The notes beneath the pieces were generated by a model, which saw only the letters and a list, made by a program, of their open reading frames with translations, did not search any database and had not been told where the DNA came from. The position numbers and the translations under genes are program-made. 46,301 nucleotides of DNA from contig JBAZPX010000008.1 in the NCBI GenBank assembly GCA_041645555.1, positions 1 through 46,301 of the forward strand, written 5' to 3'. This document shows positions 7,965 to 15,822 of the stretch, one piece after another. How positions within the stretch are numbered: the first letter of the stretch is position 1; every line of letters begins with the position of its first letter. Source of the DNA: JAQTRU01 sp041645555. Lineage in GTDB: Bacteria > Patescibacteriota > Patescibacteriia > Patescibacteriales > JAQTRU01.

Positions 7965-8516
7965 ATGAAAAAGTCATTTAATTATCTTGCTGATGCCGAG
8001 CAAAAGGCGCAAGAGTTAATAAAAAAGTATAAATTTAATATTCCGATAGAATTAGATGATGTTGAAAAGAAACTGAATTTAAAAATCGAACCAATTGAGT
8101 TCGAAGATAGTATTTCTGGGCTAGTCAAAATGAACGGCAAGGACGGTAAGCCAGTCATTGCAGTAAATAGTCTGCATAACGAACATCGTCAAAGGTTCAC
8201 AGTCGCGCACGAACTCGGTCATTTATTTTTGCATGCGGTATATTCATTGCATGTAGACCCCGAAAATATTTATTATCGAGATAAGGAATCTTCACAAGCA
8301 ACCAAAATAAAAGAAATGCAAGCCAACAGTTTTGCTGCAGAATTGTTAATGCCAGCCGATAAAATCAAAGAGGATATCAAATCGTATCTCGGGGATCATA
8401 AATCTGGTCCGGAAAAAATTATTAAGGAAATGTCTAAGTTTTATAATGTCAGCACCGAGGCAATGACTATCCGTTTAGGCAAATACCTAAATGATTTTGA
8501 AGCTTCAGATCTATAA
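7965..8516 (+). CDS. ImmA/IrrE-family zinc metallopeptidase
   Basis: 183 aa. FTVAHELGHLFLHA near residue 77 contains the HExxH zinc motif, and EMQANSFAAELLMP near residue 120 supplies the downstream acidic ligand typical of the family (COG2856). It lies 10 nt after the XRE gene, so the two are cotranscribed and end at the hairpin at 8545-8580. Family members cleave their partner repressor or stay associated with toxin-antitoxin and mobile-element control. The island also holds recombinase debris, which favours an origin in a mobile element. Confidence 0.9.
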   Translation: MKKSFNYLADAEQKAQELIKKYKFNIPIELDDVEKKLNLKIEPIEFEDSISGLVKMNGKDGKPVIAVNSLHNEHRQRFTVAHELGHLFLHAVYSLHVDPENIYYRDKESSQATKIKEMQANSFAAELLMPADKIKEDIKSYLGDHKSGPEKIIKEMSKFYNVSTEAMTIRLGKYLNDFEASDL

Positions 8517-8544
8517 TTATATAATAATTCATTGAATTATTATT

Positions 8545-8580
8545 TTTAAACACCCCGCCTTTTTGATCGGGGTGTTTAAA
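8545..8580 (+). terminator. terminator hairpin after ImmA-like gene
   Basis: TTTAAACACCCCG at 8545-8557 pairs perfectly with CGGGGTGTTTAAA at 8568-8580. The T run lies within the stem and is short. Confidence 0.7.
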
Positions 8581-8587
8581 AATTAAA

Positions 8588-8686
8588 GGAATCCAGATTT
8601 ATAATTACAAAAAAGAATTTCCTCCTTTAAAAATTGGTGACTATATAGTAATTATGAGTCTTCGCGCCTCACAGCAGTCTCCGTAG
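8588..8686 (+). pseudogene. fragment of an OB-like domain gene, broken at the 24-nt repeat
   Basis: The frame from 8588 reads GIQIYNYKKEFPPLKIGDYI before it hits the 24-nt repeat and stops at TAG 8686. This is closely similar to GVQVYNYNKDFPGLKVGDYI in the OB-like part of the 1040-aa surface protein (10329-13451). It has no start codon of its own here. It is therefore a remnant of a second gene of that kind, cut where the repeat TTCGCGCCTCACAGCAGTCTCCGT begins. Confidence 0.65.
8661..8684 (+). repeat. 24-nt direct repeat, copy 1
   Basis: It starts TTCGCGCCTCACAGCAGTCT and is identical to 9384-9407. At this copy the following GTAGGGGCTGCTG lets CAGCAG fold into a hairpin. Both copies mark the point where a coding sequence is cut. 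Confidence 0.85.
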
Positions 8687-8746
8687 GGGCTGCTGCTAGG
8701 TGGAAGAGAGAGTTAAAAAAGAGAATTTATATAAATTTATTAAATA

Positions 8747-8935
8747 ATGTATAAATTTATGATTAAAATAGACCCCAGATTAAAAATTCTACTAGTAGTA
8801 ATTATAACCTATTTCGTTTCTCGGTGGGTTGACTTTACGGGCGGACAAAGCATCGTGTTATCAGTTTTTATGTTGATTATGTCTGTAGAGTTTTCAATTA
8901 TATATAAAATTATTAATAAATTTATTAATAAATAA
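8747..8935 (+). CDS. small membrane protein, 62 aa
   Basis: It has two hydrophobic helices (LKILLVVIITYFVSRW and SIVLSVFMLIMSVEFSIIY) with a basic C-terminal tail. Small two-helix proteins of this kind include holin-like and mobile-element proteins, but I see no family signature. It is 5 nt upstream of the next membrane protein, so the two are probably cotranslated. Very AT-rich, like the rest of the island. Confidence 0.55.
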   Translation: MYKFMIKIDPRLKILLVVIITYFVSRWVDFTGGQSIVLSVFMLIMSVEFSIIYKIINKFINK

Positions 8936-8940
8936 AAAAT

Positions 8941-9318
8941 ATGAAAAAAACCTTAAATTATATTTGGCAAGTAATAATTAATTTGGTAGTAATCATAGTA
9001 ATTTTAAAAATTTTGTCTCTCGCCAGCGTTAATTTTGAAAGAGTGGTTTTGTGTAGTTTGGTTTTAATATATTTATCCATTAATGTATTTATGGGTATTT
9101 GGGGGTTTCAACAGATGAGTTTTACTGGACATTTTTACAAAGAGCTAAAAGATATAAAAAAGTTATTAAATGAAAAGCCAAACAAATATGAAGAAGAAGA
9201 ATTTATTAAATTTGAAAAAGATAGAGATAAAACAGCTATCAAATTTTATATAAATTCATTTTTTAATGGAATAGCGATTTTAATAACTCTTATTTATTTA
9301 TTTCAAGCGTTGTATTAA
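8941..9318 (+). CDS. membrane protein of unknown function, 125 aa
   Basis: Three hydrophobic segments are visible: about residues 7-28 (IWQVIINLVVIIVILKIL), 33-55, and 103-123 at the C-terminus. A charged, Lys/Glu-rich stretch (ELKDIKKLLNEKPNKYEEEEF) lies between the second and third. No recognised domain. It follows the 62-aa protein after 5 nt and the truncated recombinase starts 4 nt after its stop, so all three once formed one unit. Confidence 0.6.
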   Translation: MKKTLNYIWQVIINLVVIIVILKILSLASVNFERVVLCSLVLIYLSINVFMGIWGFQQMSFTGHFYKELKDIKKLLNEKPNKYEEEEFIKFEKDRDKTAIKFYINSFFNGIAILITLIYLFQALY

Positions 9319-9322
9319 GGGT

Positions 9323-9421
9323 ATGAAAAAAGCAGTTATATATACAAGGGTATCAAGCGAAGAGCAAGTTAAAGTAATAGTTTTTCGCGCCTCACAGCAG
9401 TCTCCGTTTTCGCTCGTTTAA
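9323..9421 (+). pseudogene. truncated serine recombinase (first ~19 codons only)
   Basis: ATG 9323 opens MKKAVIYTRVSSEEQVKV. The YTRVSSEEQ segment carries the catalytic serine motif of resolvase/invertase-type serine recombinases. The frame then runs into the 24-nt repeat and stops at TAA 9421, so almost the whole protein is gone. The second gene fragment cut at the same repeat is at 8588-8686. The remnant marks the island as derived from a mobile element. Confidence 0.75.
9384..9407 (+). repeat. 24-nt direct repeat, copy 2
   Basis: Identical to 8661-8684. It truncates the serine recombinase frame. The two copies enclose about 0.7 kb with two membrane protein genes. Confidence 0.85.
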
Positions 9422-9548
9422 TATAAAGTTATACACAGAGAGCGTAATTGTGAAAATAAAGTGGCTAATATTAAATAAATTTTGGTATTTAAAGATTATC
9501 ACATGTATAGTATAATTAGATTACAATAATATAAAATTAAACTAAGGC

Positions 9549-9577
9549 TTGACAGCAAAAGAAAAATCATATATTAT
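9549..9577 (+). promoter_or_regulatory. strong promoter for a candidate small RNA
   Basis: TTGACA at 9549-9554, 17 nt spacer, TATTAT at 9572-9577. Confidence 0.7.
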
Positions 9578-9583
9578 TTATAA

Positions 9584-9655
9584 TTACTTTGAATAAATCC
9601 TTGTCGCTGCTTCGGCGGTGATAAGCAACGAAAGGCCCGCAAGGGTCTTTTGTTT
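9584..9655 (+). ncRNA. candidate structured small RNA, ~70 nt
   Basis: The stretch between the promoter and a terminator has no ORF but clear structure. CGCTGC-TTCG-GCGGTG forms a UUCG-capped stem at about 9605-9620, flanked by CCTTG and CAACGAAAGG that can extend it. Then AAAGGCCC-GCAA-GGGTCTTT (9631-9650) forms a GNRA-capped terminator stem followed by T-rich DNA. It is not a tRNA. It could be an independent small RNA or an attenuated leader for the NYN gene. I do not recognise an RNA family. Confidence 0.5.
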
Positions 9656-9666
9656 ATTATTGAGAG

Positions 9667-9693
9667 TTGATTTTTTGTATGTTATAGTATAAC
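9667..9693 (+). promoter_or_regulatory. possible promoter of NYN gene
   Basis: TTGATT at 9667-9672 and TATAAC at 9688-9693 with a 15-nt spacer, 31 nt before the start codon. The short spacing makes it a weak call. Confidence 0.4.
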
Positions 9694-9723
9694 TACGATA
9701 AAGATAACCCCATTTTAGATTAT

Positions 9724-10281
9724 ATGAGAGCGGCAGTTTTTATAGACAATAGCAATATTTTCAGATGTATAAATACGATGAGAGAAGCGGGCGAGAAACA
9801 ATGGCCAAATTTCTATGACCCGCTTTTTCTTGCTCATAGATTGGCGGGAAACAGGGAGTTGGTTTATGTCGGCTTTTATTGTGTTTCCCCACCTTATTAC
9901 TTAATGCAAGGTAATGAAAATGACCAGTATAGATATACAACCACTCAAAAATATTATACGGAAATTGCTAAGCAAGATTTAGTTGAAGTAAAATACGGTG
10001 ACTTAAAATATAGTCAAGATTCCAAAAAGCGTGAGCCACATGAGAAAAACGTTGATACACAATTAGTTAGCGATTTATTAGGAAAAGCAGCCTTTAATGA
10101 ATATGATGTTGCTATAATTGCGGCAAATGATGGTGATTATGTCAGCGGTATTGAATGGGCAAAAAAATTAGGCAGAAAAATAGAAGTAATGTTTTTTAAA
10201 GGATTTTTATCAGACAATTTAAGAAAGATAGCAATTACAAGACGTGCAAGGCCCTCATTTTTTAAAAGATTAAATTTTTAG
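9724..10281 (+). CDS. NYN-domain (PIN-like) ribonuclease
   Basis: 185 aa. AVFIDNSNIFR at the N-terminus supplies the first catalytic Asp, EKNVDTQLVSDLL the second acidic site, and VAIIAANDGDYVSGIEWAKKLGRKI the AANDGDY motif with the C-terminal acidic cluster. This is the NYN/LabA-DUF88 layout of PIN-fold, metal-dependent RNases. Single-domain members act on RNA, and many sit in accessory or toxin-like contexts. Here the gene ends the AT-rich island and has its own promoter region. Target RNA unknown. Confidence 0.87.
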   Translation: MRAAVFIDNSNIFRCINTMREAGEKQWPNFYDPLFLAHRLAGNRELVYVGFYCVSPPYYLMQGNENDQYRYTTTQKYYTEIAKQDLVEVKYGDLKYSQDSKKREPHEKNVDTQLVSDLLGKAAFNEYDVAIIAANDGDYVSGIEWAKKLGRKIEVMFFKGFLSDNLRKIAITRRARPSFFKRLNF

Positions 10282-10328
10282 TTTAACCCCAAGTTTTGTT
10301 TTAGAATTCTAAAAATAAATAATTTAAT

Positions 10329-13300
10329 ATGAAAAAACAGGAGGGCCTGCTTAAGGAAGCAGGAAAAGTTATTTTAATCTTGTTATTGGCCGTAGCAGGA
10401 TTTTTTTATTTCAGGGAAAATTGCTGGGCGGTTGGCGTTGGTGATGTTGTAATAAACGAATTGATGTGGTCAGGGTCATCATTATCATCATCGGATGAAT
10501 TTATTGAATTGAAAAATACGACTAACCGAGAAATTAACTTAGCCGGTTGGCAAATTACAAAACTTTCCAGCGGGGCAGAGACTCTAATACTATCCATCCC
10601 CGAGGACAAAAGTATTTCCCCTGGCAGTTATTTTTTAATATCTAATTATAATTTGGATAATATTAACTCTATTCTAAACATTGAACCTAGTTTAGTTGAT
10701 ACTGCCGTATCTTTAGTTAATACTAAATTACAAATTAGGCTTTATGATGGAGATAGGGAGAGTGGAGCAAATTTGATTGACGCAGCTGATGATGGTATTG
10801 GCAATCCCATTGCTGGCGATACGGGAGATATAAAAAAATCTATGGAAAGAAATAGTGTCCCGGGAGATGGAACATTAGTTGGAAATTGGCATACTTGTTT
10901 GCAGGCGGTTAATTTTGATCATGGAGCTAACGATTGCGGAACGCCAAAAGCTCCAAATAGTGAAAACCAAGGAGAACCCCAAGAACCGGAAACCTCACCC
11001 CCACCCTCTCCTTCGCAAGGAGAGGGGGAAGAAGAACGGGAAGAAGTTGTTGAACCCCAAGACCAAGACGTTGTTGTGATAAATAAATTGGGCGACGTGG
11101 TAATTAACGAATTTGTGTCTGATCCGGCTGATGAAGAAGTGGAATGGATTGAATTATATAATGCGACTAGTAAAGAAATAGATTTAGCTAGCTGGACCGT
11201 CGAAGAAGGCAGCGGGGCCAAAACAAATCTGGCTGGAATTTTAGCGGGAAGCGGAAAAGAAAAATTTTTTATTATAGCCAAACCAAAAGGCAATCTTAAT
11301 AATAGCGGAGACATAATAATTTTACGAACTGGCAACGGAGTTTTAATTGACCAAATGGCTTACGGAAACTGGGATGATGGCGATTCAGCCAATAACGCCC
11401 CGGCCGCCTCCGACCCTAATTCTTTAGCCAGGAAATTTGACGGGCAGAACAGTTTTAATAATTTAAACGATTTTGCGGTTACCACTACCCAGACTAAGGG
11501 AGCAAGTAATATTATAACTGGCTTAGTGGATGAAGAAGAAAATAAGATAAGCGCGGCTGAAAAAATTTTGTATGATTTTAGCGATAGCATAATCATTTCC
11601 GAAATTCTTCCCAATCCGGTTGGCAGCGACAATGAAGTCGAGTTTATTGAGTTATATAATAAAGGAGATAAGGAGGTAAACCTACTTGGCTGGGGATTGG
11701 GAGACGATAGCAAAACAAAATTTAAATTTAAAGATAAGGTTTTTATAAAGGGAAGGGAATATTTAGCAATCTTGCGTTCGGAAAGTAAAATCGCTTTGAA
11801 TAACGGGGGCGATAGCGTAAAATTATTTTTACCCTTAAAAGACGAGCCGTACAAAGAAGTAAAATATAAGGCAGCCGAAGAAGGCTGGGGTTATAATTAT
11901 GCTACCAGCAGCGAGAGTTGGCTATGGAGCGAGATTATTACGCCGGGTGAAGCTAATATTATAAAAACCGTAAACCATCCGCCTGTCATTTCTTTTTCCT
12001 GCCCAAAAGAAATAGTAGTTGGCCAGCCGATTCTTTTTGACAGTTCGGACACGATTGACGAGGACGGGGATAAATTAAAATTTAGCTGGGATTTTGGCGA
12101 TGGGATAAATTTAACCTTGGCTTCGCCCGAGCACACTTATTTAAAGGTCGGGGATTATGTAGTTAAGCTGGCTGTAAGCGACGGGGAAAATGAGGCTAGC
12201 AAAGAAGAAATTGTAAAAGTTTTTTCCTCGGCCGGAATTACTGGTGATATTAGCGGTCCGGCCTCGGTTATAATCAATGAAATTCTTCCCGATCCGGAAG
12301 GGGCAGACGCCGAGGGAGAATGGATAGAATTAAAAAATACAGGTTCAGGCAAAGTTAATTTACTAAATTGGCAATTAGACGATGGCGAAGCCGGTAGCAG
12401 CCCATACAAAATCAGCTCTGATTTGTGGCTTGAACCTGGTAATTTTTATTTAGCAGAAAGAAGCGAGAGTGGGTTGGCTTTAAATAATTCAAATGAGTCA
12501 GTCCGTTTATTTAATAATTCGGGGAAACTGGCTGATGAAATTTCTTATGAAAAATCTTATAGCGGCGAATCTTATGCTCAAGCAGAAACCGGAAAATGGT
12601 TTTGGACAACGGCCTTAACTCCTGGGCAGGAAAATATTATTTCTGTAGCGGGCAGTAAAAGCAATGCTTTAGAAAATGTTTTGGGGGTTAAAGTTAAATT
12701 TCCGGCGGCCGGTACGTATGTCCCCGTGACTTTAGAAAAAATTAGAGAATCAGAATCCGGAGATTTAGTAAGAGTAGAAGGAACCGTAGCGGTTCTGCCC
12801 GGAATTTTAGGCGCTCAGTATTTTTATATTGTCGGCTCCCCCGGGGTGCAGGTTTATAATTATAATAAAGATTTCCCTGGTTTAAAGGTTGGCGATTATA
12901 TAGAGGTAAGCGGCGAAATATCAATTAGTAATGGTGAAAAGAGAATAAAAACCAACGGCAAAGAAGATATGAAAATAATAGAGAATCGGTCTGCCCCGAT
13001 TCCCGAAGAATTGGCGGTTGAAAAAATTACTGATGATTATCTTGGTAATTTAGTGGCCGTAACCGGAGAAATTACGGATAAAAAGGGCTCAACTATTTAT
13101 TTAGACGACGGCACGGAAGAAATAAAGGTTTATATAAAGGAAGCGACCGGGATAAAGACAGGAGAAATACAAGAAGGCGAGACTCTGGCGATTGCCGGAT
13201 TGTTGAGCCGGACCGAATCGGGCTTAAGGATTATGCCGCGCTCCCCTGACGATATAATAAAGAAAGATTCGGAAAGCCAGGGCTCATCCGGCCAGGTTTT

Positions 13301-13451
13301 GGGCGAAGTGGCGGCAAGCGACGAATGGTCTATAGCTGCGAGGGACAAAAAACTTCAATTATTCAGGTATTTATTGGTTTTAGCCGGGGGAGCAATTGTG
13401 GTTTTGGGCGGGTTATTAGTAAAAAAATTGAGAGAAAATAAAAATAGATAA
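10329..13451 (+). CDS. large surface protein with lamin-tail, PKD and OB-like domains, C-terminal anchor
   Basis: 1040 aa. A basic start and hydrophobic segment (about residues 12-30) form a signal peptide. Four lamin-tail-like domains can be recognised by VINE/ISE-x-P openings and WIELYN/WIELKN strands, at about residues 37, 256, 418 and 645. A PKD domain lies near 550-630 (LKFSWDFGDG). An OB-like region (EGTVAVLPGILGAQYFYI) lies near 790-985, and a membrane helix with a KKLRENKNR tail near 1012-1040. It should be exported and anchored by its C-terminus. Such proteins are common on CPR surfaces and in extracellular nucleases, but no nuclease motif is visible. Residues about 219-232 come from an in-frame palindromic repeat. 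Confidence 0.82.
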   Translation: MKKQEGLLKEAGKVILILLLAVAGFFYFRENCWAVGVGDVVINELMWSGSSLSSSDEFIELKNTTNREINLAGWQITKLSSGAETLILSIPEDKSISPGSYFLISNYNLDNINSILNIEPSLVDTAVSLVNTKLQIRLYDGDRESGANLIDAADDGIGNPIAGDTGDIKKSMERNSVPGDGTLVGNWHTCLQAVNFDHGANDCGTPKAPNSENQGEPQEPETSPPPSPSQGEGEEEREEVVEPQDQDVVVINKLGDVVINEFVSDPADEEVEWIELYNATSKEIDLASWTVEEGSGAKTNLAGILAGSGKEKFFIIAKPKGNLNNSGDIIILRTGNGVLIDQMAYGNWDDGDSANNAPAASDPNSLARKFDGQNSFNNLNDFAVTTTQTKGASNIITGLVDEEENKISAAEKILYDFSDSIIISEILPNPVGSDNEVEFIELYNKGDKEVNLLGWGLGDDSKTKFKFKDKVFIKGREYLAILRSESKIALNNGGDSVKLFLPLKDEPYKEVKYKAAEEGWGYNYATSSESWLWSEIITPGEANIIKTVNHPPVISFSCPKEIVVGQPILFDSSDTIDEDGDKLKFSWDFGDGINLTLASPEHTYLKVGDYVVKLAVSDGENEASKEEIVKVFSSAGITGDISGPASVIINEILPDPEGADAEGEWIELKNTGSGKVNLLNWQLDDGEAGSSPYKISSDLWLEPGNFYLAERSESGLALNNSNESVRLFNNSGKLADEISYEKSYSGESYAQAETGKWFWTTALTPGQENIISVAGSKSNALENVLGVKVKFPAAGTYVPVTLEKIRESESGDLVRVEGTVAVLPGILGAQYFYIVGSPGVQVYNYNKDFPGLKVGDYIEVSGEISISNGEKRIKTNGKEDMKIIENRSAPIPEELAVEKITDDYLGNLVAVTGEITDKKGSTIYLDDGTEEIKVYIKEATGIKTGEIQEGETLAIAGLLSRTESGLRIMPRSPDDIIKKDSESQGSSGQVLGEVAASDEWSIAARDKKLQLFRYLLVLAGGAIVVLGGLLVKKLRENKNR
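11001..11028. repeat. palindromic repeat read in-frame inside the surface protein
   Basis: CCCTCTCCTT-CGC-AAGGAGAGGG is a perfect 10-bp hairpin inside the coding sequence. It encodes the Pro/Ser/Glu-rich linker PPPSPSQGEGEE between the first and second lamin-tail domains. The same kind of palindrome usually occurs between genes. Confidence 0.7.
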
Positions 13452-13457
13452 ATCTAT

Positions 13458-13486
13458 TTGACTTATTTTTTTTCTTTTGTTAAAAT
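13458..13486 (+). promoter_or_regulatory. promoter of DsbA-like gene
   Basis: TTGACT at 13458-13463, 17 nt spacer, TAAAAT at 13481-13486. Confidence 0.7.
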
Positions 13487-13502
13487 GAAATAACTAATAA
13501 AA

Positions 13503-13547
13503 GAGGAGGAAAATTTCCGCCAAAGGCGGATCAGCCTCTGGCTGAAA
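13503..13547 (+). repeat. double-hairpin repeat between a Shine-Dalgarno and its ATG
   Basis: GAGGAGG at 13503-13509 is an excellent ribosome-binding site but lies more than 50 nt before ATG 13563. Between them are two perfect hairpins, CCGCC-aaa-GGCGG (13517-13529) and TCAGCC-tct-GGCTGA (13531-13545), a repeat unit that appears to have landed in the leader. Confidence 0.65.
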
Positions 13548-13562
13548 TAAAATAATAAAAAT

Positions 13563-14555
13563 ATGAACATGAAAAAAATAGTTATCGTTTTAATTATTTT
13601 AGTGGCTTTGGGCGGCGCCGGCTACAAATTTTTTGGCGCTAAAACCGCTAACGCTATTTTATCTCCGGAAGAAGCCAAAGCTAAAGCGGGAGAATTTATA
13701 AATGCCAATCTGGTGCAGGCAGGCACAACAGTGGATATAAAGGGGATTACCGAAGAGGGGGGACTTTATAAAATTGTGGTCAATGTCGGCGGCCAGGATT
13801 TTGATTCTTATTTAACTAAGGACGGCACGAAATTTTTCCCGCAAGTTTTAGACATGAAAGCGGCAGCGGCTAAGACAGATACTTCTGATACGGCCGCGGC
13901 TGGCGGCGGAAGCGAAGTGGCGGCTAAATCCGATAAGCCGAACGTCGAACTTTTTGTCATGAGCCATTGCCCTTACGGCACTCAAATTGAAAAAGGCATT
14001 TTGCCGGCGGTTGAGGCTTTAGGCGATAAAATTGATTTTACTCTAAAGTTCTGCGATTACGCTATGCACGGCGAAAAGGAATTAAACGAAGAATTAAAAC
14101 AATATTGTATCCAGAAAGAGCAGACGGATAAATTGAATGGCTATTTGAAATGTTTCCTTGAAGCCGGAGACGGCGACGGTTGTATAGCCAAAGCCGGATT
14201 AGACAAGGGGAAACTTGATGCTTGCGTTTCCGCGACTGACAAAGAATATAAAGTGACGGAAAAGTTTAATGATAAAAGCACCTGGTCTAACGGCCAATTC
14301 CCGGTTTTTGATATCTATAAGGCTGATAATGAAAAATACGGCGTAGGCGGCTCTCCGACTTTAGTGATAAACGGCGCCCAGGTAACTTCGGAACGCGACT
14401 CCGCCAGTTTACTGGCCACTATTTGTTCCGCTTTTAATACCGCGCCGGAAGAATGCAGCCAGAGTTTATCTTCAACCGCTCCTGCGGCTGGATTCGGCAC
14501 CGGCGCAGCTCCTGCTTCTGCTTCTGGCGGCGGTGCGGCTTGTGCCACTAATTAA
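13563..14555 (+). CDS. exported DsbA/thioredoxin-fold protein with CPYG motif
   Basis: 330 aa. Residues about 4-22 are a membrane anchor or signal peptide. Residues 25-95 form a small domain starting ILSPEEAKAKAGEFI that resembles the PepSY-like or DsbC-like front part of such proteins. A thioredoxin-fold domain begins near 123, with VELFVMSHCPYGTQIEKG carrying a CPYG redox motif, and GVGGSPTLVING near 262 carrying the cis-Pro loop. Several extra Cys in the insert may form disulfides. The Ala/Ser/Gly-rich C-terminus ends with one more Cys. Likely role: thiol-disulfide exchange outside the membrane, helping the many Cys-containing exported proteins of this cell. It ends at a good terminator. 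Confidence 0.82.
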   Translation: MNMKKIVIVLIILVALGGAGYKFFGAKTANAILSPEEAKAKAGEFINANLVQAGTTVDIKGITEEGGLYKIVVNVGGQDFDSYLTKDGTKFFPQVLDMKAAAAKTDTSDTAAAGGGSEVAAKSDKPNVELFVMSHCPYGTQIEKGILPAVEALGDKIDFTLKFCDYAMHGEKELNEELKQYCIQKEQTDKLNGYLKCFLEAGDGDGCIAKAGLDKGKLDACVSATDKEYKVTEKFNDKSTWSNGQFPVFDIYKADNEKYGVGGSPTLVINGAQVTSERDSASLLATICSAFNTAPEECSQSLSSTAPAAGFGTGAAPASASGGGAACATN

Positions 14556-14580
14556 ATAATATAAAATACAAAAATAAAAT

Positions 14581-14613
14581 AACCCCGTCCCTCACGAAGG
14601 GCGGGGTTTTGTT
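14581..14613 (+). terminator. Rho-independent terminator
   Basis: AACCCCGTCCC and GGGCGGGGTT pair around a short loop and are followed by TTTTGTTT. Confidence 0.85.
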
Positions 14614-14658
14614 TAATTCGAATATGCGCAATTCGTAGGATGCGCGTTTAATACCGAT

Positions 14659-14687
14659 TTGACGGTTGGGGCATAAAAAGATAAAAT
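14659..14687 (+). promoter_or_regulatory. promoter of 343-aa membrane protein gene
   Basis: TTGACG at 14659-14664, 17 nt spacer, TAAAAT at 14682-14687, 30 nt before the ATG. Confidence 0.65.
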
Positions 14688-14717
14688 TAAAGAAAGAATT
14701 ATTAAAATTTTAAAGTT

Positions 14718-15749
14718 ATGAAAAAATTAGTTCAAGTTTTAATCGGCATAATAATCGCGCCAGTTGTCGCTTATCTCGCCTCTTTAATTTCCGAGGCGCG
14801 TTTAGGCACTTTTGTTTCGACCAGAACCCTATTAATCATGGCGGCCGTTGCCATCGTCGTTGTGGTCATTTTACATTTCGTTATCCGGCTGCCTAAATTT
14901 TGGGCCGGAGCGATTGTGGTTGGGATTTTAATCTCGCCTTATTTCCAGTTTTTAACCGGAAAAATTAATATCTTTTTAACTGACCCGCCTAATTTGCGGG
15001 CTTCGGTAAGCGTACCGGAAATAAGGGTGGAAATGGGAGACTTAATTTTTACCAATAGTGAAGGCAAGGCGATTGTGGCTCTTCCGGGCGGAGATGTTAA
15101 AACTCTTTATCCCGGGAAAAATACGGTTAATCTTGGCCAATTGAATTTGCCAGCCGGAAGCTATAAGTCCGGCCAAATTAGCATAAAAAACGTGGAAGTT
15201 GATGTTAATGTTGATCTAGCCAAAGAAGTTGATTTGATTTACGCCCAACTGGCTGATGTTTTAAGCTCCATACCTTCCGACCTATCACCGGAAGCTCAAG
15301 CCCAGATTCCTTCGGAAGCTGATATGAGGCAAAAGATAAAAGAGGGAATGGAGGGAAGAATAAGCAAAGAGATGATTGCCCCATACTTGCCTTCATTTGT
15401 CCAGATTAAATCTTTCAATAAAACCGGCGATAGCATAATAATGATAATCCAGGCGCAGATTGCGACCATAGCGATACCGGCGGCTTTTCCTTATCCGACC
15501 GGAACCGGCGGGCCGGATGTGGTTTTAGACATTACTTTAAATGAAATTGGATTGCCTACCGGCATTATTCCGATTATAAAATTGCCGCCCGGATCTCCGG
15601 CCATAACTATTCCCGATTTAACTCCTGATTTTGGCAAGATGGGCATCCCGACAGATTTTGGCATGCCGGAAAGCGTCTTAGAGCAAATTAAATCAGAAAT
15701 TAAAGCCGGGATTAGCCAGGGGGAAGCGATGAAAGCGGAAGCAAAATAA
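14718..15749 (+). CDS. membrane-anchored protein of unknown function
   Basis: 343 aa. The first 85 residues hold three hydrophobic helices: VQVLIGIIIAPVVAYLASLI, LLIMAAVAIVVVVILHFV and FWAGAIVVGILISPYFQFL. The rest is soluble and beta-rich, starting ASVSVPEIRVEMGDLIF, with the phrase LPAGSYKSGQISIKNVEVDV that resembles DUF4382-like exported domains. A glycine-proline-rich part precedes the end. No catalytic motif is visible. It has its own promoter and is followed by the exonuclease gene after an AT-rich spacer. Confidence 0.6.
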   Translation: MKKLVQVLIGIIIAPVVAYLASLISEARLGTFVSTRTLLIMAAVAIVVVVILHFVIRLPKFWAGAIVVGILISPYFQFLTGKINIFLTDPPNLRASVSVPEIRVEMGDLIFTNSEGKAIVALPGGDVKTLYPGKNTVNLGQLNLPAGSYKSGQISIKNVEVDVNVDLAKEVDLIYAQLADVLSSIPSDLSPEAQAQIPSEADMRQKIKEGMEGRISKEMIAPYLPSFVQIKSFNKTGDSIIMIIQAQIATIAIPAAFPYPTGTGGPDVVLDITLNEIGLPTGIIPIIKLPPGSPAITIPDLTPDFGKMGIPTDFGMPESVLEQIKSEIKAGISQGEAMKAEAK

Positions 15750-15822
15750 TATAAAAATAAAATAATAAAATAATAAATAAAGAATTTGACATTTGGATTT
15801 TGTCATTTGTCATTTAAAGGAT

